Part shown: piece by piece, positions 26,317-36,828 of the stretch
How the letters are laid out: every line of letters begins with the position of its first letter
Numbering within the stretch: position 1 is the first letter of the stretch
From: Sulfurimonas sp. RIFOXYD12_FULL_33_39
GTDB lineage: Bacteria; Campylobacterota; Campylobacteria; Campylobacterales; Sulfurimonadaceae
Direction: 5' to 3'
NCBI GenBank assembly: GCA_001829785.1
Contig: MICF01000001.1
Span: forward strand, 124,001 to 188,000
Length of the DNA stretch: 64,000 bases
The notes under the pieces: model-generated
What the model was told of the DNA's origin: nothing
Databases searched by the model: none
What the model saw: the letters and a program-made list of their open reading frames with translations, nothing else
Made by a program: the position numbers and the translations under genes

Positions 26317-27482
26317 TGAAAATAGCTGTTATAAATTCAGGCAGTTCGTCTATAAAGTTTCAACTCTTTCTTATGCCAAGCGGCAAAGTTTTAGCACATG
26401 TTTTAGTTGAGAGGATAAATGAACAAAACTCGCAGGTAACATTTGAGTATGGAAATAACAAACATGTTATAACAGAAGTTATCGCAACACATTACGAAGG
26501 GTTGAAAAAGATAAATACTCTACTAAAAGAGTACGGCATTGTCAAGCATTTTTCATCACTTGATGCGATTGTTCACAGAGTCGTTCACGGCGGAGAATAT
26601 TTTAAGCAGGCAACACTAATAGATGATGAAGTTATAAAAAAGATAAAAGAGCTTATCCCGCTTGCACCGCTTCACAACACGGCAAACTTAGAAGGTATTT
26701 TAATCAGCCGACAAAAAGCACCAAATGTGCCTCAAATCGCAGTTTTTGATACCGCATTTCATAGCACGTTGCCAAAAGAGGCTTACATGTACGCTCTGCC
26801 ATATGAGCTTTATGAAAAACATAAAATAAGAAGATACGGTTTTCACGGAATTTCTCACTCATTTGTTATGAAAGAGTGTGCCAAAGAGATAGGCAAAAGT
26901 GCAGAAGAGTTAAACTTAATAACACTTCATCTAGGGGCAGGCTCTAGTGCATGTGCAATTAAAAACGGAAAAAGCATCGATACCTCTATGGGATTTACTC
27001 CGCTTGAAGGGCTTATGATGGGAAGCAGAAGCGGAGATATCGACCCTGCTATAACTCTTTATCTTCAAAGAGAACTTGGGCTTCGCGTGGATGAAGTTGA
27101 TACTCTTTTGAACAAACATTCCGGTTTATTGGGAATATGCGGAGATATTGATTTAAGAGAGATAGAGATGAGAGATGATGAACTCTCAAAGATAGCGATA
27201 GAGATGATGACGCGAAGAGTCAAGAAATATATCGGCTCATATATTGCTCTGCTTGGCAGGGTTGATGCGATAGTTTTTACTGCAGGAATCGGAGAAAACT
27301 CTCCTACAATTAGAACAAAAATATTAGACAATTTAGAGGTTTTCGGGATTGAACTTGATAAAGCGAAAAATGCGTGCAACTCTACACTTATCTCAAAAAA
27401 ATCAAGCAGAATAAAACTGTTTGTTATAAAAACAGATGAAGAGCTAGAGATGGCTAGCCAAAGCAAAAAGATACTCAAATAG
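26316..27482 (+). CDS. ackA: Acetate kinase
   Basis: Converts acetyl phosphate and ADP to acetate and ATP, and the reverse for acetate uptake. Motifs: VINSGSSSIKFQLF at the start, IVHRVVHGG, YGFHGISHSFV, LHLGAGSSACAI, GFTPLEGLMMGSRSGDIDPAI and FTAGIGENSP. 388 residues, slightly short of 400 but complete. Start is GTG at 26316, overlapping the pta stop. ppsA follows 50 nt later. Confidence 0.98.
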   Translation: MKIAVINSGSSSIKFQLFLMPSGKVLAHVLVERINEQNSQVTFEYGNNKHVITEVIATHYEGLKKINTLLKEYGIVKHFSSLDAIVHRVVHGGEYFKQATLIDDEVIKKIKELIPLAPLHNTANLEGILISRQKAPNVPQIAVFDTAFHSTLPKEAYMYALPYELYEKHKIRRYGFHGISHSFVMKECAKEIGKSAEELNLITLHLGAGSSACAIKNGKSIDTSMGFTPLEGLMMGSRSGDIDPAITLYLQRELGLRVDEVDTLLNKHSGLLGICGDIDLREIEMRDDELSKIAIEMMTRRVKKYIGSYIALLGRVDAIVFTAGIGENSPTIRTKILDNLEVFGIELDKAKNACNSTLISKKSSRIKLFVIKTDEELEMASQSKKILK

Positions 27483-27531
27483 TTATAGATTTATGATAAT
27501 ATATAGATAACTTACATGTAAAGGTTTAGTC

Positions 27532-29910
27532 GTGAGGTATATACGATTTTTTAATGAGCTTAACATAAATGACATTCCGAGTGTCGGCGGAAAAAATGCT
27601 TCGCTTGGAGAGATGTACCAAAAACTTACTCCAAAAGGTGTAAATATCCCAAACGGTTTTGCAACAACTAGCGATGCTTATTGGCTACTTTTAGAAGAAA
27701 ACGGTATAAAAGAGAAAATAGCGTCTATTTTGGATGATTTGGATATAACCAACACAAATAATCTGCAAGAACGTGGGCTAAAGGTACGTAACCTTATCCT
27801 AAACTCACACCTTCCAAAAGCCCTTGTTGATGAGCTTACTCAGGCATATAAAATTCTCTCAAACGAGTATGATTCGCAAAATATCGACGTAGCGGTTCGC
27901 TCCTCTGGAACGGCGGAAGATTTGCCTGATGCCTCTTTTGCAGGACAACAAGAGACTTTTTTAAATGTCGGCACTGTTGAAGAGTTACTTGATACGGTAC
28001 TTAAATGTTTTGCTTCACTCTTTACCGACCGTGCGATAAGCTATCGTACCAGTCGCAACTTTGAGCATTTTAAAGTTGCACTTTCCGTCGGTGTGCAAAA
28101 AATGGTACGAAGCGATATCTCTTCAAGCGGAATAATGTTTACGATAGATACCGAAAGCGGCTCAGAGAATCTCATACTCATAAACTCTATCTGGGGACTT
28201 GGCGAGAATGTAGTAAGCGGACGCGTAAATGCGGATGAGTTTTTTGTATTTAAACCTACTCTCAAAAGAGGGATAAATACTATTTTAAAACGCTCTTTGG
28301 GGAGCAAAAAAGAGAAGATGCTCTATGATGAAAAGTCGCGTACTCTAAATATAGCAACGACCTCACAGGAGCAAAACAGCTTTTCAATAAACGACGAGGA
28401 AGTTATAGAACTGGCAAAACAAGCGCTAATAATAGAAGAACATTACAAAAGACCTATGGATATAGAGTGGGCAAAAGACGGTTATGACGGTAATTTATAT
28501 ATAGTTCAAGCAAGACCTGAAACCGTAAAAAGCAGACAAAATCAAGATACGATAATAGAGCAGTACTATCTTGAAACGCCAAAAGATACAAAAGTTTTAA
28601 CATCGGGACGCGCAGTAGGCGAAAAGATAGGCAGCGGAAAAGTGACTCTCATAAACGACACCTCTGAATTTGGTCGTTTTAGTGAGGGCGACATTTTAGT
28701 AGCAGATGCTACAAATCCCGACTGGGAGCCGATTATGAAAAAAGCTTCTGCAGTTATTACAAATCGCGGAAGCCGTACATGTCATGCGGCAATAGTTGCT
28801 CGTGAAATAGGTGTACCCGCAGTGGTTGGGTGCAGTGATGCTACGAAGGTTTTAAAAGATGGGCAAGTTGTTACAGTTAGCTGTGCTCAGGGAAATGAGG
28901 GATATATATATGAAGGCAAAATTGAGTACTTTGTAAAAACTCTGGATATGAGTAAATTAAAACCTACCAAAACAAAACTTTACGTAAACGTAGGCAATCC
29001 CGCAGAGGCTTTTAGGTTTGCAAAAATGCCAAATGACGGTGTAGGACTTGCTCGAATGGAGTTTATTATGAGTCACTCTATAAACGCGCATCCGATGGCA
29101 CTTGTTGACATGTATAAAGGAAAAAGCGTAAAAGAGGAGAATAAAATCCTCTCGTTTATGACTACACAAACTGATGCCAAAGAGTTCTTTTTACAAAAAA
29201 TAAGCGAAGGCGTAGGTACGATTGCAGCTGCTTTTTATCCTAAACCCGTGATAATCAGAACAAGTGATTTTAAAAGCAATGAATACCGAAATATGACAGG
29301 TGGGCTTGATTATGAGGCAGTTGAAGAAAATCCCATGATAGGCTTTAGAGGGGCTAGCCGCTACTATGACAAGAGCTACAAAGAGGCATTTGAGTGGGAG
29401 TGTGAAGCACTAAAGAGAGTTCGCGAGGAGATGGGACTCGAGAATATAAAAATAATGATTCCATTTGTACGCACACCTAGCGAGGGCAAAAAAGTAATAG
29501 AGATTATGAATACATGTGGATTGATTCAAGGCAAAAAAGGACTTGAAATTTATGCCATGTGCGAGATACCTGCAAATGTTATTTTAGCCGACAAATTTTT
29601 AGAGATATTTGACGGCTACTCAATCGGTTCAAACGACTTGACACAGCTTACTCTTGGAGTTGATAGAGACAGCGAAAAGATAGCTCACATTTTTGACGAA
29701 AGAAACGAAGCAGTAAAACGAATGTTAAAAATGGCGATAAAAGCGAGCAAAACAAAAGGCAAATATATAGGCATCTGCGGACAAGCACCATCCGACTATC
29801 CTGAGATAACTGAATTTTTAGTAGAAAATAAAATTGATTCAATCTCACTAAATCCCGATTCGCTTCTAAAAATGCATCAAGTAGTCACTGATTTGGAGGA
29901 GAAAAAATAA
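27532..29910 (+). CDS. ppsA: Phosphoenolpyruvate synthase
   Basis: Makes PEP from pyruvate and ATP through a phosphohistidine, needed for gluconeogenesis. 792 residues. N-terminal ATP-grasp-like domain begins [11 protein letters not shown]; the swivelling domain carries the catalytic His in [15 protein letters not shown] near residue 414-428; the C-terminal PEP-binding barrel has [19 protein letters not shown] and the cysteine-bearing [12 protein letters not shown]. Start GTG at 27532 with AAAGG 8 nt before it. Next to pta-ackA it supports a route from acetate or pyruvate to cell carbon. Confidence 0.96.
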   Translation: MRYIRFFNELNINDIPSVGGKNASLGEMYQKLTPKGVNIPNGFATTSDAYWLLLEENGIKEKIASILDDLDITNTNNLQERGLKVRNLILNSHLPKALVDELTQAYKILSNEYDSQNIDVAVRSSGTAEDLPDASFAGQQETFLNVGTVEELLDTVLKCFASLFTDRAISYRTSRNFEHFKVALSVGVQKMVRSDISSSGIMFTIDTESGSENLILINSIWGLGENVVSGRVNADEFFVFKPTLKRGINTILKRSLGSKKEKMLYDEKSRTLNIATTSQEQNSFSINDEEVIELAKQALIIEEHYKRPMDIEWAKDGYDGNLYIVQARPETVKSRQNQDTIIEQYYLETPKDTKVLTSGRAVGEKIGSGKVTLINDTSEFGRFSEGDILVADATNPDWEPIMKKASAVITNRGSRTCHAAIVAREIGVPAVVGCSDATKVLKDGQVVTVSCAQGNEGYIYEGKIEYFVKTLDMSKLKPTKTKLYVNVGNPAEAFRFAKMPNDGVGLARMEFIMSHSINAHPMALVDMYKGKSVKEENKILSFMTTQTDAKEFFLQKISEGVGTIAAAFYPKPVIIRTSDFKSNEYRNMTGGLDYEAVEENPMIGFRGASRYYDKSYKEAFEWECEALKRVREEMGLENIKIMIPFVRTPSEGKKVIEIMNTCGLIQGKKGLEIYAMCEIPANVILADKFLEIFDGYSIGSNDLTQLTLGVDRDSEKIAHIFDERNEAVKRMLKMAIKASKTKGKYIGICGQAPSDYPEITEFLVENKIDSISLNPDSLLKMHQVVTDLEEKK

Positions 29911-29931
29911 AAATATGATAAAATTGCGTCC

Positions 29932-30198
29932 ATGAAATTAAATGTACTTCTATCGATACTCTTTGCTATTGTTACTAGCTTTGCGGCTGTTCATGAAGTA
30001 AAGCATATAACACATGACGACTCTTCGACATGTTTGGTATGTACGGTAAATAACAATTTAGTCTCTGCAGATGCTATAACTTTTGCGTCAGATGTTGAAG
30101 TCTTTCACTTTGAAAAAATCTCTCAAAACAATCCGGTTTCATACATACATGTAAGAACTTACTCAAATCAAAACCGCGCTCCTCCGAAAATATCCTAA
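29932..30198 (+). CDS. Small secreted Cys/His-containing protein
   Basis: An 88-residue protein with a signal peptide (cleavage near residue 18-19, after SFAA). The mature part has HEVKHITH and CLVC, a possible metal-binding set, and further histidines at residues about 109-equivalent positions of the gene. It lies 21 nt after ppsA and upstream of the zinc porin, ZnuA and ZnuB genes. I do not recognise it. TAAAAT lies 8 nt before the ATG and no Shine-Dalgarno is visible, so the mRNA may be leaderless. Confidence 0.55.
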   Translation: MKLNVLLSILFAIVTSFAAVHEVKHITHDDSSTCLVCTVNNNLVSADAITFASDVEVFHFEKISQNNPVSYIHVRTYSNQNRAPPKIS

Positions 30199-30250
30199 AA
30201 AATAAACAATTATTACTATTGTCAAAACTATAAATTATACATGTAGGTAT

Positions 30251-30296
30251 TTTTTTGATAAAGCCTCTTTTTAAAAGATGCAGTATCATCAAAAAA
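30251..30296. promoter_or_regulatory. Imperfect inverted repeat upstream of the porin gene
   Basis: TTTTTTGAT at 30251-30259 pairs with ATCAAAAAA at 30288-30296, with a second inner CTTTT/AAAAG pairing. It lies 38-83 nt upstream of the porin ATG. It could be a Zur/Fur-type operator or a terminator for the small gene; neither can be decided from sequence alone. Confidence 0.35.
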
Positions 30297-30333
30297 ACAA
30301 AAATTATAAAAATAAATTTTAGGATAAAAAATT

Positions 30334-31611
30334 ATGAAAAAAATATTACTCTCAAGCGCGCTATGTGCAACTTTGGTTTACGGCGATGCAGCAACTCTAC
30401 TACCTGTTGAAAAAAGAACTTTCGATCAATCAAAATATATTCCGGATATTTCGGCTATTTTAGACTTTTCTTATGTAAATAACAGTGTAGGAGATGATGA
30501 GATAGGTCATTTGGAACTTCCGGGCGTTGTTCACGGTCTCTTGGGAGAACATACTCACGGGGATTCAAATCATGCGACATATAACTCAAAGCAGGGTTTT
30601 AACCTAAACTATGCAGAACTTGTACTATCTAGCAGCGTTGACCCGCTTTTTAATATGGATGCCGTATTTCATTTTAGCGAAAACGGCGTAGAGATAGAAG
30701 AGGCTTACTTTACGACTACCGCTCTTGGCAACGGACTAAGGGGTCGAGGCGGGAAGATTAACTCAAACTTCGGTTACTTAAATGCTCAACACCACCACTA
30801 CTGGGATTTTGGGGACATGCCTCTTGTTTATGAAGCATTTTTAGGTATGCACGGTATTAATGAGCTTGGCGCTCAACTTCAATGGACGGCTCCGACACCT
30901 TTTTATCTTATGGCAGGTTTTGAGGTGCTTCAAGGGGAAAATGAACAAATGTTCGGCAATGCTACCGTGGGTGATGTTGAAAACCCAATAGCAAAAGGCA
31001 CAAATGCACCTTCGCTTTATGTAGGCTATGTAAAATCATCGTTTGATATAGGCGATACTACGGTTTTTGGAGGTCTCTCTTATGCACAAGGGGATTCAAG
31101 GATAGATCACAGTGAAGATGAAACACCTCATGTATTTGGAGGAGAGAGTAAGCTTTACGGAGCTGACTTAGTTATTCTTCACGCTCTTGATTCATACAGC
31201 TCAATTAAATGGCAAAGTGAGTACTTAAGCAGGGATATGGATGGAATTCAGTATAACTTAGACCCTAGCGACACTACATCAGTGCTGTCAAATCCAAATA
31301 TAAATAAAAAACAGAGCGGTCTATACTCTCAACTTGTATATACGCATGACAAAAACTGGAAAATGGGTATAAGGTATGATACAATCTTTAAAAATGATGT
31401 AACTTCAAACGGTGTAGATACTAATAAGCCTGATGATTTTAAAAAGTACTCTGCAATGATAGAGTATCACACAAGCGAATTTGCACGTTTTAGAGTTCAA
31501 TACAATCGCAATGAAGCGATGTACAATGAAGACGGAAACAGAGTTGATGTAAACACTCTTATGCTTCAGGCAAATATAGCTATAGGCGCACATGCCGCTC
31601 ATAGTTTTTAA
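30334..31611 (+). CDS. Outer-membrane porin linked to zinc uptake
   Basis: A 425-residue protein with a signal peptide (LCATLVYGDAA, cleavage near residue 20). It shows alternating amphipathic strands, ends in a phenylalanine preceded by HAAHSF, and has His-rich loops (HGLLGEHTHGDSNHA near residue 68-82 and AQHHHYWDFGD near 150-160). Its position before znuA and znuB and the His-rich loops suggest a zinc-regulated outer-membrane porin. It lacks a TonB box and plug, so it is not a TonB receptor. Substrate is inference. Confidence 0.72.
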   Translation: MKKILLSSALCATLVYGDAATLLPVEKRTFDQSKYIPDISAILDFSYVNNSVGDDEIGHLELPGVVHGLLGEHTHGDSNHATYNSKQGFNLNYAELVLSSSVDPLFNMDAVFHFSENGVEIEEAYFTTTALGNGLRGRGGKINSNFGYLNAQHHHYWDFGDMPLVYEAFLGMHGINELGAQLQWTAPTPFYLMAGFEVLQGENEQMFGNATVGDVENPIAKGTNAPSLYVGYVKSSFDIGDTTVFGGLSYAQGDSRIDHSEDETPHVFGGESKLYGADLVILHALDSYSSIKWQSEYLSRDMDGIQYNLDPSDTTSVLSNPNINKKQSGLYSQLVYTHDKNWKMGIRYDTIFKNDVTSNGVDTNKPDDFKKYSAMIEYHTSEFARFRVQYNRNEAMYNEDGNRVDVNTLMLQANIAIGAHAAHSF

Positions 31612-31624
31612 AAAGTATAATTTA

Positions 31625-31697
31625 GTCATTACGAGCCAAACAAAGCAATCCACTATAGACTGCCACGGCTTTTTAAGCCTCGCAGTTACGATTGTCA
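31625..31697. repeat. Degenerate palindromic REP/MITE-like element
   Basis: The ends read GTCATTACGAGCC ... GCAATCC and GACTGCCACGGC ... GCCTCGCAGTTACG. This resembles a dispersed element seen in many bacteria whose ends are near-complements of GTCATTGCGAG. It occupies the 3' side of the porin gene. As one mutated copy it has probably long been inactive. Confidence 0.55.
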
Positions 31698-31719
31698 ATA
31701 GAAAAAATTGGAGTATATT

Positions 31720-32598
31720 TTGAAAAAAATATTATCACTTATAACACTTTTACCGCTAACACTCTTAGCCCATCTAAATATTGCTGTTAGTTACCCTTAC
31801 ATAGGTGCTTTAAGTAAAACAATAGGCGGCGATCACATAGAAACAACCGTTCTTGCAAAAGGTAATTGGGACCCGCATTTTATAATTCCGCGTCCCTCGT
31901 TAATAGCAAAAGTAAGAAATGCTGATGCTCTTATAATGAATGGGGGTCAGCTTGAAATAGGTTGGCTTCCTCCGCTTTTAAACCGCGCTTCAAATCCAAA
32001 AACTGCGCCGAATGCAAAAACATTTTTAAATCTCTCTCACCATGTAGAGCTTATAAATAAGCCATCAAGCGTTGATAGAAAAGACGGCGATATACATCCG
32101 GACGGAAATCCACACTTTCATCTAAATCCTCAGAATATTGCTCTTCTTGCAAAAACAATTAAAGAGTTTTTAATCTCAATCGATGGTGAACATAGTGATG
32201 TTTATGAGAAAAATTATGCAGAGTTTTTTGAGATGTGGAGTAAAAAGATGATTGAGTGGAATGAAAAAATGGCTGATAAAAAAGGTCTTAAAGTTATACA
32301 GTTTCATGATAATCTTGCATACTTTAATAATGCTTATGGACTTGTAAATATCGGCACTATAGAACCTCTTCCGGGAATTCCGCCATCTTCCAAACACACT
32401 ATTGAGACTATTGAATTAATAGAAAAAGAGCACCCTTGTTGTATTTTACATGATGTCTATCACTCTACTAAAACGGCTGAATTTATATCCGATAAAACAG
32501 AAATAAAAGTTATTCTTATGCCTCATGATATAGAAGCACTAGAGGATATTAAAAACCTCGCCTCTCTTTTTGATTATCTTACAAGTACTATAAAATGA
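31720..32598 (+). CDS. znuA: Zinc ABC transporter substrate-binding protein ZnuA-like
   Basis: Periplasmic zinc (or manganese) binding component. The TTG at 31720 is preferred, with GGAG 7 nt before it; an in-frame TTG at 31708 lacks spacing. The signal peptide ends LTLLAHLN. ZnuA/TroA features: VSYPYIGAL, WDPHFIIPRPS (first metal His), DGNPHFHLNP (second) and IEPLPGIPPSSKH (third region), with a short His-containing loop. Overlaps znuB by 4 nt. The metal is inferred from the neighbours. Confidence 0.88.
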   Translation: MKKILSLITLLPLTLLAHLNIAVSYPYIGALSKTIGGDHIETTVLAKGNWDPHFIIPRPSLIAKVRNADALIMNGGQLEIGWLPPLLNRASNPKTAPNAKTFLNLSHHVELINKPSSVDRKDGDIHPDGNPHFHLNPQNIALLAKTIKEFLISIDGEHSDVYEKNYAEFFEMWSKKMIEWNEKMADKKGLKVIQFHDNLAYFNNAYGLVNIGTIEPLPGIPPSSKHTIETIELIEKEHPCCILHDVYHSTKTAEFISDKTEIKVILMPHDIEALEDIKNLASLFDYLTSTIK

Positions 32599-33338
32599 TA
32601 GATATTTTACTTGTTCCCATAGCTCTTGTTATCATACTTGTTATGCTTCACTCATACTTCGGTATGGAAATACTAAAACGCGGAATTATCTTTACGGATT
32701 TGGCTATTGCTCAGTTTGCGGCACTCGGTTCTTCTGTTAGTCTTGGCTACTTCCATGAAGAACACTTCTATATATTAACTCTTAGTTTTGCTCTTTTAAG
32801 TGCCTTTCTAATTGCTTTTGCATCTACTAGAAAGCTTCATTTAGAGGCTTTTATAGGGATACTTTACGTACTCGGTGCTAGTGGGATTATGATGGTGTTA
32901 TCCCACTCTGCCGAAGGGATGGAGCATTTTAAATCACTGCTTGCTAGCGATATACTTTTTACACCCCCTAATGAAGTTTTTAAAAGTGCGATTATCTACT
33001 CTTTTATAGCTTTGGCTCTTTACTTTTTATACCCTAAACTTAGAGGATTTTTTAAAGAGCTTCTCTTTTTCTCGCTTCTTGCCATAACCGTTACCTCATC
33101 AGTCTCACTTGCAGGTGTCTTTGTAGTCTTTGTGCTTTTAATAGCACCGCCGTTTGTAGCTCTGTCTTTAAACTTTAAAAAACCTTTACTAGGGAGTTTC
33201 TTTTTTGGATGGTTTTTTAGCATAAGTGCAATTGTAATATCATACTATTATGATTTGCCGACCGGATATAGCATAGTCTTTTTAGGAGCTTTTTTAACAG
33301 CCATTTTGGTTTTAATAACATCAAAAAGAGAAACTTAA
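32595..33338 (+). CDS. znuB: Metal ABC transporter permease ZnuB-like
   Basis: A 247-residue membrane protein with about seven to eight helices, matching the ABC-3 family (FGMEILKRGIIFTDLAIAQFAALGSSV near the start and SVSLAGVFVVFVLLIAPPFVAL near the middle). Its ATG overlaps the znuA stop by 4 nt. The partner ATPase (ZnuC) is not adjacent and is not in the window. Confidence 0.85.
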   Translation: MIDILLVPIALVIILVMLHSYFGMEILKRGIIFTDLAIAQFAALGSSVSLGYFHEEHFYILTLSFALLSAFLIAFASTRKLHLEAFIGILYVLGASGIMMVLSHSAEGMEHFKSLLASDILFTPPNEVFKSAIIYSFIALALYFLYPKLRGFFKELLFFSLLAITVTSSVSLAGVFVVFVLLIAPPFVALSLNFKKPLLGSFFFGWFFSISAIVISYYYDLPTGYSIVFLGAFLTAILVLITSKRET

Positions 33339-33422
33339 AAAAATATAAGTTATAAATCTATACTCTTAATTTAAGCTTAGTGTCTGTAAAATCCGAACTA
33401 TTAAATATCGGAGTTGTTATTC

Positions 33423-35345
33423 ATGCTAAACCTAACATCATTTATAAAGCTTTTAAAAGAGTCATTTAGAGATTTACTTCCTATTATTCTTGTGATAATG
33501 TTTTTCCAATTAGTTATCATTCAAAGCGTACCTGATAACTGGTTTAGTACAACCATAGGTTTAGCAATTGTAGGCGTTGGTCTTGCTGTTTTTCTTTTAG
33601 GTCTTGAAGTTGGAATCTTTCCCGTCGGAGAAGGTCTTGCAGGTGAATTTGCCCATAAAGGCTCTACTATATGGATACTAATCTTTGCTTTTATGATTGG
33701 TTTTGGTACAACAGTAGCCGAACCTGCGCTTGTTGTTATCGCAGATAAATCAGCCGCTATTAGCTGCGGAAGAATTGATGCTACGGTTCTTAGAATGGTT
33801 GTTGCATTTTCTGTCGGATTTGCGATAGTTTTAGGTGTTTGGAGGATTATAAAAGGTCATCCTATCCACTACTATATTATTGCCGGATATATTATGGTTG
33901 TAGCAGCTACTGCATTTGCACCAAAAGAGATAGTCGGTCTTGCTTATGACTTAGGGGGTGTTACGACTTCAACAGTAACAGTTCCTTTGGTTGCTGCGCT
34001 TGGTATAGGCTTAGCCTCTACGATTAAAGGACGGAATCCCGTACTGGATGGTTTTGGTCTAATTGCATTTGCCTCACTTACTCCTATGATTTTTGTACAA
34101 TTTTATGGGATATATGTTTATCAGTTCGTTGAAGCCGCACAAACTATACTTCCAGTGGCTGAAGCATGTACGACACCGGCATCATTTAACTTTGACATCT
34201 TAAGCATATTAAAGGGCTTTTTAAGTGTCATAGGGGATGTTGCACCTATTCTTTTAGTTATTCTATTTTTTCAATATATTATTTTGAAAAAGCCGATTGA
34301 GAACTTAAAAGATGTTCTTATAGGTTTTGGACTAGTAATCATCGGTCTTGATGCATTTATAATCGGCTTGGAGATGGGACTTTTCTCACTCGGTGAGACT
34401 ATGGCACTTGAACTTACTCAAAACGATAGCAATGTTATAATCTACTCATTTGCATTTGCTATCGGTTTTTCAACCACAATGGCAGAACCATCACTTACTG
34501 CAATTGCAAAAAAAGCAAAAGAAATTAGTGACGGCAAGATAAACGATTTTGTACTGCGTCTATTTGTTGCTCTTGGAGTAGCTGTCGGTATATCTCTTGG
34601 AGCATTTCGTATTGTAAACGGCGGTGAAATTGTTTACTATATTATTGCGGGTTATATGTTTGTTATTGTTCTTACATTTATAGCGCCAAAATATATTATT
34701 CCTATTGCCTATGACAGCGGCGGAGTTACTACATCAACCGTAACCGTTCCGCTAGTAGCTGCTCTTGGTCTTGGTCTTGCGACAAATATTGCTGGACGTG
34801 ATCCTCTTATAGACGGATTCGGTCTTATAGCTTTTGCCTCTTTGTTTCCTATGCTAACGGTAATGTCATACGGTGTAATTACGGAAAAAATGGGTATTAA
34901 AGGAGAGCAAGAACTTGAAGAGTTGCACCTTGAAGAGCTTCGTCACGCTCTTGAAGATGCAAACAATATGGGTCTCTCAACCGTTAATGTACAAGGTACT
35001 ACTAAACGTCACTCATACAAAATGGCATTTTCTGCCGTACATGTAATAGTCCCTCACGAACAAGAAGAACAAGCACTGATAGCTGCAAAAGATGCAGGAG
35101 CCAGGGGTGTTACTATTATGCCTGCACACGGTATGGGTCTAGCTAAAATAGACAATTTTTATGCTCGTCTTCAAAATGATTCAACAGACTCAAATCTTAT
35201 GTTTATAACTCCGAGCAAAAATGTAGATAAAATTATTCACGCAATAATGCATGAGTTGGATATTACCGGAGAGGGAGCCGGCATAGCGTACTCGTATCCG
35301 ATATCGCATTTAAAAGGCTTGACTCTAAAAATGAGTGATTTATAA
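33423..35345 (+). CDS. DUF1538 double-domain membrane protein with C-terminal PII-like domain
   Basis: About 640 residues. Two tandem DUF1538 units (about residues 10-250 and 265-500) have repeated blocks: [16 protein letters not shown] versus [16 protein letters not shown], and [22 protein letters not shown] versus [22 protein letters not shown]. They are the two halves of an internally duplicated transporter-like protein. The last 105 residues resemble a PII signal protein ([34 protein letters not shown]). The ATG at 33423 is chosen with GGAG 9 nt before it rather than the TTG at 33414. The substrate is unknown. Confidence 0.85.
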   Translation: MLNLTSFIKLLKESFRDLLPIILVIMFFQLVIIQSVPDNWFSTTIGLAIVGVGLAVFLLGLEVGIFPVGEGLAGEFAHKGSTIWILIFAFMIGFGTTVAEPALVVIADKSAAISCGRIDATVLRMVVAFSVGFAIVLGVWRIIKGHPIHYYIIAGYIMVVAATAFAPKEIVGLAYDLGGVTTSTVTVPLVAALGIGLASTIKGRNPVLDGFGLIAFASLTPMIFVQFYGIYVYQFVEAAQTILPVAEACTTPASFNFDILSILKGFLSVIGDVAPILLVILFFQYIILKKPIENLKDVLIGFGLVIIGLDAFIIGLEMGLFSLGETMALELTQNDSNVIIYSFAFAIGFSTTMAEPSLTAIAKKAKEISDGKINDFVLRLFVALGVAVGISLGAFRIVNGGEIVYYIIAGYMFVIVLTFIAPKYIIPIAYDSGGVTTSTVTVPLVAALGLGLATNIAGRDPLIDGFGLIAFASLFPMLTVMSYGVITEKMGIKGEQELEELHLEELRHALEDANNMGLSTVNVQGTTKRHSYKMAFSAVHVIVPHEQEEQALIAAKDAGARGVTIMPAHGMGLAKIDNFYARLQNDSTDSNLMFITPSKNVDKIIHAIMHELDITGEGAGIAYSYPISHLKGLTLKMSDL

Positions 35346-35391
35346 AAAAGTCTTTTAAATAGAATATAATTGTAAAAAATGAGGAGATATT

Positions 35392-35703
35392 ATGAATTTT
35401 CCTAAAGAATGGACTCAAGAAGAGTTTTTAAAAAACAAAAAAATACTTGAAGCTCAAAATGTAAAGGTTCTGCTCATTGACACTATTTTATCTTCAATCG
35501 ACTATATTGATACGGTTATATACAACCCTTTTGAACTAAGCAAAGAGCCAAATGGAAGCGTATTTGTCTTTTACTGCGACAGCGGAAAATCAACGCTAAA
35601 CAGGCTTAATGAGTACAGAAAAAAATTTCCTAACCATCACTGCATTTCCCTAAAGGGTGGACGAAGCTACTGGAGAAAAAACATGACGGTTTTTGATGAT
35701 TAA
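35392..35703 (+). CDS. Rhodanese-like domain protein
   Basis: A 103-residue cytoplasmic single-domain protein. VKVLLIDTILSSIDYIDTVIYNPFEL and FVFYCDSGKSTLNRL give the rhodanese-type pattern, with the likely catalytic Cys in CDSGKS followed by a helix. Such domains carry sulfur as persulfide or act as regulators. GGAG lies 7 nt before the ATG and a TATAAT sits upstream. Overlaps the DUF309 gene. Confidence 0.62.
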   Translation: MNFPKEWTQEEFLKNKKILEAQNVKVLLIDTILSSIDYIDTVIYNPFELSKEPNGSVFVFYCDSGKSTLNRLNEYRKKFPNHHCISLKGGRSYWRKNMTVFDD

Positions 35704-36040
35704 GACAGAAAAACAGTTTGAAAAATTTATAAACAACCTACATAATCAAAATTTTTACGATGCGCATGAAGATTTGGAAGTTATCTGGTTTGAGAGAAGA
35801 TTTGAGCAAAATGATGAAGTAAATCTTTTAAAAGGTTTTATAAATGCTTCTGTTAGCTTTGAACTACATAAAAGAGGCAAAGAAGAAGCTTCAGATAAAG
35901 TCTGGAAAAACTATCTGAAATATAGAGATTTGATACACTTCATCAACTCCTCACATGTAGAAAAATATAGTGCAATTATAAAAAAAATAGATGAGGTAAA
36001 AAATAGTTTTAAGGATATGAAGGTAGAATTACACGCATGA
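35696..36040 (+). CDS. DUF309 family protein
   Basis: A 114-residue helical protein with the DUF309 signature NFYDAHEDLEVIWF followed by LLKGFINASVSFELHKRG. Function is unknown. Start ATG at 35696 overlaps the rhodanese-like gene stop (ATGATTAA). Its stop overlaps the next gene by ATGA. Confidence 0.85.
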   Translation: MIKTEKQFEKFINNLHNQNFYDAHEDLEVIWFERRFEQNDEVNLLKGFINASVSFELHKRGKEEASDKVWKNYLKYRDLIHFINSSHVEKYSAIIKKIDEVKNSFKDMKVELHA

Positions 36041-36789
36041 AAACATTACTATTAACAACACTCATAACAACACAGTCACTTTTTGCATTAGTTTCCATTG
36101 CTCCCGTTGAGATAGGGAAAAAACCCGGTTTTTCAAACAGCATAGAGGGTGCGCTTGAAACAACAAGAGGAAATACCGAAAAAGACAGCTATAAAGTCTC
36201 GGCAAGAACAACCTATGACAACAACATCGACTACATAGCGTGGGCAGAGGCATCAGGAGCTTATTCAAAATCTAACGGAAAAGAAGATACGAATAAACTG
36301 TTTGCTCATACAAGATATATGCACTCTATAACAGACAAAACCTTTATGGGCGAAATCTTTATACAACTTCAAAATGATGAGTTTAAAAGAATTAACAACA
36401 GAATATTAGGCGGCGGCGGCGTAAGACTAGAGCTGTTTAATCTGCTTCAAAGAGGTAAAGGGTACTTTGGTATCGGCGGCTTTTATGAAAATATAAATTA
36501 TGCCAACTCTACAATAAACCCTTCAGAAAACAATTTAAGAGTAAACTCATATTTTGCTTATGCAATTGACCTTAGCAAAACATCTTCGGTTGCTTATGCA
36601 CTCTATTATCAACCAAAAGCAAGTGATTTCAGCGATACTATCCAATCTCATGAACTTGAACTTAAACTAGGCGTATATAGAGACCTCTTTTTAAAATTTA
36701 GCATATCTTATGATAAAGACAACAGACCTCCGGTAGGCGCACAAGATTATGATTTAATTCAAAATACCTCTTTTGTTTACAGCTTTTAA
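36037..36789 (+). CDS. DUF481 family outer-membrane protein
   Basis: A 250-residue beta-barrel candidate with signal peptide (cleavage after QSLFA). DUF481 signs: FSNSIEGALETTRGNTEKDSYKVS and a C-terminal aromatic residue (FVYSF). It probably forms an outer-membrane barrel. Coupled to DUF309 by ATGA overlap; function unknown. Confidence 0.8.
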   Translation: MKTLLLTTLITTQSLFALVSIAPVEIGKKPGFSNSIEGALETTRGNTEKDSYKVSARTTYDNNIDYIAWAEASGAYSKSNGKEDTNKLFAHTRYMHSITDKTFMGEIFIQLQNDEFKRINNRILGGGGVRLELFNLLQRGKGYFGIGGFYENINYANSTINPSENNLRVNSYFAYAIDLSKTSSVAYALYYQPKASDFSDTIQSHELELKLGVYRDLFLKFSISYDKDNRPPVGAQDYDLIQNTSFVYSF

Positions 36790-36828
36790 TTTTATTGCTT
36801 TTTAACTTTATATTTTAAAGGGGTAGAA

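Noticed and set aside
27065..27478. 137-residue minus-strand frame within ackA
   Set aside because: Shadow of ackA; no family-like sequence.
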